From assembly GCF_007830495.1 (NCBI RefSeq), contig NZ_VLKW01000008.1, forward strand, positions 1-64,000: a DNA stretch of 64,000 nucleotides, given 5' to 3'. Source of the DNA: Pseudoduganella flava. GTDB taxonomy: Bacteria; Pseudomonadota; Gammaproteobacteria; Burkholderiales; Burkholderiaceae_D. The notes under the pieces are model-generated. The model made no database searches. It saw nothing but the letters and a program-made list of their open reading frames with translations, and had not been told where the DNA came from. The position numbers and the translations under genes were made by a program. Shown piece after piece: positions 60,458 to 64,000 of this stretch (the stretch's first letter is position 1; every line of letters starts with the position of its first letter).

Positions 60458-61477
60458 ATGTCCATGAGTGCAGAAATCTCTACCGTCCCCGCGGCGGAGC
60501 CGCAGGCGGCATCCACCGTCTCGCAGGCGGCGATGCAGTCCGTGATGCGCCGCCAGCGCATCCAGGACTGGTTCTTCCACAAGGTGACGATGCTGTTCGC
60601 ATTGTCCGTGCTGTTCGTCCTGATCGGCATCATCGTGTCGCTGGCGATGGGCGCGTGGCCGGCGCTGAAGGAGTTCGGCCCCGGCTTCATCACCCGCGTC
60701 GAATGGGATCCGATCAACGACCAGTATGGCGCGCTGATCGCCATCGTCGGCACGCTGGGCACCGCCGGCATCGCACTGCTGATCGCGTTCCCCGTCAGCT
60801 TCGGCATCGCGCTGTTCCTCACCGAGATCTGCCCCGTGTGGCTGAAGCGCCCGCTGGGCACGGCGATCGAGCTGCTGGCCGGCGTGCCGTCGATCATCTA
60901 CGGCATGTGGGGCCTGTTCGTGTTCGCGCCGCTGTTCGGCGACTACGTCCAGCCGCTGCTGAAGGCCACGCTGGGCCAGCTGCCGATCGTCGGCGTGCTG
61001 TTCTCCGGCCCCACGATGGGCATCGGCATCCTCACCGCGGGCCTGATCCTCGCCGTGATGATCATCCCGTTCATCTCGTCCGTGATGCGCGACGTGTTCG
61101 AGATCGTGCCGGCCGTGCTGAAGGAATCCGCGTACGGCCTGGGCTGCACGCGCTGGGAAGTGGTGCGCAAGATCGTGCTGCCGTACACGAAGACGGGCGT
61201 CGTCGGCGGCGTCATGCTGGGCCTGGGCCGCGCGCTGGGCGAGACGATGGCCGTCACGTTCGTCATCGGTAACGCCAACAAGCTGTCCGCTTCGCTTTTC
61301 GCACCGGGTAATTCGATCGCGTCCACCTTGGCCAACGAATTCGGCGAAGCGGCAACGCCCCTGCACGTGGCGTCGCTGTTCTCGCTGGCCCTGATCCTGT
61401 TCATCATCACGTTCATCGTCCTGTCGGCCGCGAAGCTGATGCTGGCGGGGATGTCGCGCAAGGAAGGCGTCAAGTAA
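60458..61477 (+). CDS. pstC: Phosphate ABC transporter permease PstC
   Basis: This 339-aa permease has six TM helices with [20 protein letters not shown] and the EAA loop [20 protein letters not shown], followed by [18 protein letters not shown]. The start is taken as ATG at 60458; an ATG at 60464 would be two residues shorter. The stop overlaps the pstA ATG by one base. It follows the hairpin element. Confidence 0.95.
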   Translation: MSMSAEISTVPAAEPQAASTVSQAAMQSVMRRQRIQDWFFHKVTMLFALSVLFVLIGIIVSLAMGAWPALKEFGPGFITRVEWDPINDQYGALIAIVGTLGTAGIALLIAFPVSFGIALFLTEICPVWLKRPLGTAIELLAGVPSIIYGMWGLFVFAPLFGDYVQPLLKATLGQLPIVGVLFSGPTMGIGILTAGLILAVMIIPFISSVMRDVFEIVPAVLKESAYGLGCTRWEVVRKIVLPYTKTGVVGGVMLGLGRALGETMAVTFVIGNANKLSASLFAPGNSIASTLANEFGEAATPLHVASLFSLALILFIITFIVLSAAKLMLAGMSRKEGVK

Positions 61478-62331
61478 TGCAAACCATGAATCCTGTCTAC
61501 CGCAAGCGTCTGTGGACGCACCGCATCGGCATCGCGCTTTCGGTGGCGGCAATGTCCGTCGGCGTCATCGTGCTGCTGTGGATCCTCGCCACCTTGCTGA
61601 TCCACGGCTTCGCCGCGCTGACCCCAGCCATGTTCACGCAAAGCACGCCGGCGCCCGGCACCGACGGCGGCGGCCTGTTGAACGCCATCGTCGGCAGCCT
61701 GCTGATGGTGCTGCTGTCGACGGTCGTATCGACGCCGATCGGCATCCTGGCCGGCATCTACCTGGCCGAATACGGCGAAGAGAACAAGGTCGCGCAACTG
61801 ACGCGCTTCGTCACGGACATCATGCTGTCCGCGCCGTCGATCGTCATCGGCCTGTTCGTCTACGCGCTGTACGTCGCCAACGTGAAGCACTTCTCCGGCT
61901 ATGCGGGTTCGCTGGCGCTGGCGCTGATCGCGGTGCCCGTCGTCGTGCGCACCACCGACAACATGCTGCGCCTCGTGCCCAACAGCCTGCTGGAAGCCGC
62001 GTTCGCGCTGGGCGCGCCGCGCTGGAAGGTGGCGATGATGGTGCGCCTGCGTGCCGTCAAGGCCGGCGTCGTGACGGGCGTGCTGCTGGCCGTGGCCCGC
62101 GTGTCCGGCGAAACCGCGCCGCTGCTGTTCACGGCGCTGAACAACCAGTTCTTCAGCACCGACATGAACGCGCCGATGGCGAACCTGCCGTACGTGATCT
62201 ACCAGTTCGCGATGAGCCCTTACGACAACTGGCGCGCGCTGGCCTGGGGCGGCGCACTGCTCGTCACGTTCAGCGTGCTGTTGCTGAACATCCTGTCGCG
62301 CACGGTCTTCACGCAGAAGATCCCGAATTAA
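61477..62331 (+). CDS. pstA: Phosphate ABC transporter permease PstA
   Basis: This 284-aa permease pairs with PstC in the inner membrane. It contains [30 protein letters not shown], and the loop [20 protein letters not shown] with the [11 protein letters not shown] motif. The start overlaps the pstC stop (TAATG); pstB follows after 25 bp. Confidence 0.95.
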   Translation: MQTMNPVYRKRLWTHRIGIALSVAAMSVGVIVLLWILATLLIHGFAALTPAMFTQSTPAPGTDGGGLLNAIVGSLLMVLLSTVVSTPIGILAGIYLAEYGEENKVAQLTRFVTDIMLSAPSIVIGLFVYALYVANVKHFSGYAGSLALALIAVPVVVRTTDNMLRLVPNSLLEAAFALGAPRWKVAMMVRLRAVKAGVVTGVLLAVARVSGETAPLLFTALNNQFFSTDMNAPMANLPYVIYQFAMSPYDNWRALAWGGALLVTFSVLLLNILSRTVFTQKIPN

Positions 62332-62356
62332 CACTAGCTACCAAGAGAACGCACAC

Positions 62357-63148
62357 ATGAACGCGCAAGCGACGACCGCATCGGCGAAGCAGGCATCGAA
62401 GATCATCGAGATCAAGAACCTCAATTTCTACTACGGCAAAACGCGCAGCCTGCACGGCGTGAACCTGGACATCCACGAGCGCCAGGTGACGGCCTTCATC
62501 GGCCCGTCCGGCTGCGGCAAGTCCACACTGCTGCGCACGCTGAACCGCATGTACGACCTGTACCCGGGCCAGCGCGCCGAAGGCACGATCGCCTACCGCG
62601 GCCGCAACATCCTGGAGGCGGGGCTGGACGTGAACATGCTGCGCGCGAAAGTGGGCATGGTGTTCCAGAAGCCGACGCCGTTTCCGATGTCCATCTACGA
62701 CAATATCGCGTTCGGCGTGCGCCTGTACGAAGACCTGTCGAAAGGCGAGATGGATGAGCGCGTGGAATGGGCGCTGAAGAAGGCCGCGCTGTGGACCGAA
62801 GTGAAGGACAAGCTGGGCAAGAGCGGCCTGTCGCTGTCCGGCGGCCAGCAGCAGCGCCTGTGCATCGCCCGCGGCGTGGCCGTCAAGCCCGACGTGCTGC
62901 TGCTGGACGAGCCGACGTCCGCGCTGGACCCGATCTCGACGTCGAAGGTCGAGGAACTGATCAGCGAACTGAAACAGGATTACACGATCGCGATCGTCAC
63001 GCACAATATGCAGCAGGCCGCCCGCTGCTCCGACTACACCGCCTACATGTACCTGGGCGAGCTGGTCGAATTCGGCGAGACGGACCAGATCTTCATGAAC
63101 CCGGCCCGCAAGGAAACCCAGGACTACATCACCGGCCGCTTCGGCTGA
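62357..63148 (+). CDS. pstB: Phosphate ABC transporter ATPase PstB
   Basis: This is a 263-aa ATPase with Walker [10 protein letters not shown], signature LSGGQQQR, Walker [12 protein letters not shown] and the switch His in IVTHNMQQA. The C-terminus GRFG is typical of PstB. AGAGAA precedes the ATG. It is located between pstA and phoU. Confidence 0.97.
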   Translation: MNAQATTASAKQASKIIEIKNLNFYYGKTRSLHGVNLDIHERQVTAFIGPSGCGKSTLLRTLNRMYDLYPGQRAEGTIAYRGRNILEAGLDVNMLRAKVGMVFQKPTPFPMSIYDNIAFGVRLYEDLSKGEMDERVEWALKKAALWTEVKDKLGKSGLSLSGGQQQRLCIARGVAVKPDVLLLDEPTSALDPISTSKVEELISELKQDYTIAIVTHNMQQAARCSDYTAYMYLGELVEFGETDQIFMNPARKETQDYITGRFG

Positions 63149-63169
63149 TTACAATAAGGGAGAACAGCC

Positions 63170-63880
63170 ATGATGGGCGAACATTCATCCAAGGCGTACG
63201 ACCACGACCTGGAAGCGATCCGCTCCAAGGTGCTGCTGATGGGCGGCATGGTCGAGACGCAATTCCTCGATGCGATGACGTGCTTCCGCATCGGTAACAC
63301 CGACCGCGCCGAGCGCGTGATCCGCGAAGACGACGCCGTCAACCAGCTCGAAGTGCAGCTGGACGACCAGTGCAGTCACCTGATCGTGCGCCGCCAGCCG
63401 GCCGCGAACGACCTGCGCACGATCATGGCCACGATCAAGGTCATCACGGACCTGGAGCGCATCGGCGACGAAGCGACGAAAATCGCGCGCACCGCGAAAA
63501 GCCTGCACAGCCGCGGCGCCGTCACGGTCAACCATTACGAAATGGTGCGCAACATCGCGACGGCGACTTCCGACATGCTGCACGACGCGCTGGACGCGTT
63601 CGCGCGCAACGACCAGACCGTGGCGCTGCAACTGATCGCCCAGGATGCCGTGATCGACCACGAGTTCCGCACGATCATGCGCAACCTGATCACGTTCATG
63701 ATGGAGGATCCGCGTACAATCTCGGCTGCGCTCGACACGATGTGGGTGGCCAAGGCCATCGAGCGCATCGGCGACCATGCGAAGAACATCGCCGAGTACG
63801 TGATCTATGTGGTGGAAGGCCGCGACATCCGGCACAGCCGCTCGCTGGCGGGAGAAACCACGGAAACGAGGGAAGACTGA
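63170..63880 (+). CDS. phoU: Phosphate signalling protein PhoU
   Basis: This 236-aa all-helical protein holds the two repeated metal-binding helices expected of PhoU (VITDLERIGDEATKIAR and MWVAKAIERIGDHAKNIAEY). PhoU represses the Pho regulon by linking PstB and PhoR. It begins 21 bp after pstB. The ATG at 63170 is followed by a second at 63173. Confidence 0.96.
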   Translation: MMGEHSSKAYDHDLEAIRSKVLLMGGMVETQFLDAMTCFRIGNTDRAERVIREDDAVNQLEVQLDDQCSHLIVRRQPAANDLRTIMATIKVITDLERIGDEATKIARTAKSLHSRGAVTVNHYEMVRNIATATSDMLHDALDAFARNDQTVALQLIAQDAVIDHEFRTIMRNLITFMMEDPRTISAALDTMWVAKAIERIGDHAKNIAEYVIYVVEGRDIRHSRSLAGETTETRED

Positions 63881-63887
63881 CAACACG

Positions 63888-64000
63888 ATGGCAGCGGACA
63901 AGACGACAGTACTGATAGTTGAGGATGAACCGGCGATCGTCGAACTGGTGACGTTCTCGCTGCGCGAGGCGGGCTGGAACGTGTGCTCGGTGCAGAGCAC
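63888..64000 (+). CDS. phoB: Phosphate response regulator PhoB (5' part)
   Basis: The first 37 codons of a response-regulator receiver domain are visible (TTVLIVEDEPAIVELVTFSL), with the acidic pair of the phosphorylation pocket. The rest lies beyond the window edge. Its place 7 bp after phoU and behind pstSCAB supports PhoB; phoR is expected next. Confidence 0.85.
   Translation, partial: MAADKTTVLIVEDEPAIVELVTFSLREAGWNVCSVQS

Overview
The window is high-GC, gene-dense chromosomal DNA with the gene content of an Oxalobacteraceae betaproteobacterium, most like the Massilia/Pseudoduganella/Duganella group. This rests on recognised families and on dispersed GGGGTCAGACCCC and CTGGTGCCAGGCACCAG palindromes, not on a database search. 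I see no rRNA, tRNA, CRISPR array, insertion sequence or prophage.

Layout. (1) 112-3387: a compact selenoneine-type cluster, selD(senC)-senB on the minus strand and senA on the plus strand. (2) 3413-5014: a chemoreceptor with a sigma-28-like promoter. (3) 5156-15136: a partial type VI secretion (T6SS) island, transcribed tssE-tssF-tssG-vgrG-tle3-tla3-PAAR. It has no sheath, tube, membrane-complex or ATPase genes and no recognisable immunity gene. (4) 15266-20594: a glyoxalase-like protein, an S9 peptidase, a catalase-like protein and glutamate dehydrogenase. (5) 20848-23567: a marR-MFS-lysR operon with a clear MarR-type operator. (6) 23667-32250: envelope and housekeeping genes, including a YcbK-like Tat substrate, an M23 peptidase, an L,D-transpeptidase, rhlE, fabI, an MltD-like transglycosylase and small DUF proteins. 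(7) 32439-37861: a PAS-rich GGDEF/EAL protein translationally coupled to an orphan molybdenum hydroxylase large subunit. (8) 37889-44046: a Fur-family regulator and a tight operon joining a TonB-dependent receptor to an ABC-2 (DUF3526-type) transporter. (9) 44139-45915: an MFS exporter and a divergent HxlR regulator with repeated GGTTGC motifs. (10) 45917-49572: a thioredoxin and the coupled tsaB-rimI-udg-DUF1853 operon. (11) 49591-56188: lplT, alr-radA, a PilZ protein, an isolated fliD, an exported unknown and a possible 39-aa membrane peptide. (12) 56294-64000: the Pho locus, with sixA-ppk1 divergent from pstSCAB-phoU-phoB; phoB runs off the window.

How the parts work together. The sen genes would activate selenium, load it on a sugar and transfer it to hercynine. 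The tssEFG genes supply baseplate parts, and VgrG/PAAR would form the spike that carries the Tle3 phospholipase with its adaptor Tla3. The Pho locus couples phosphate uptake to polyphosphate synthesis through Pho boxes facing both ways in the shared intergenic region.

The points most worth a second look are the sen cluster without egtD, the effector module without an immunity gene, the receptor plus ABC-2 operon, the 164-bp near-palindromic element between pstS and pstC, the GACACGAGCT palindrome family, and the paired SWFD motifs in the uracil-DNA glycosylase.
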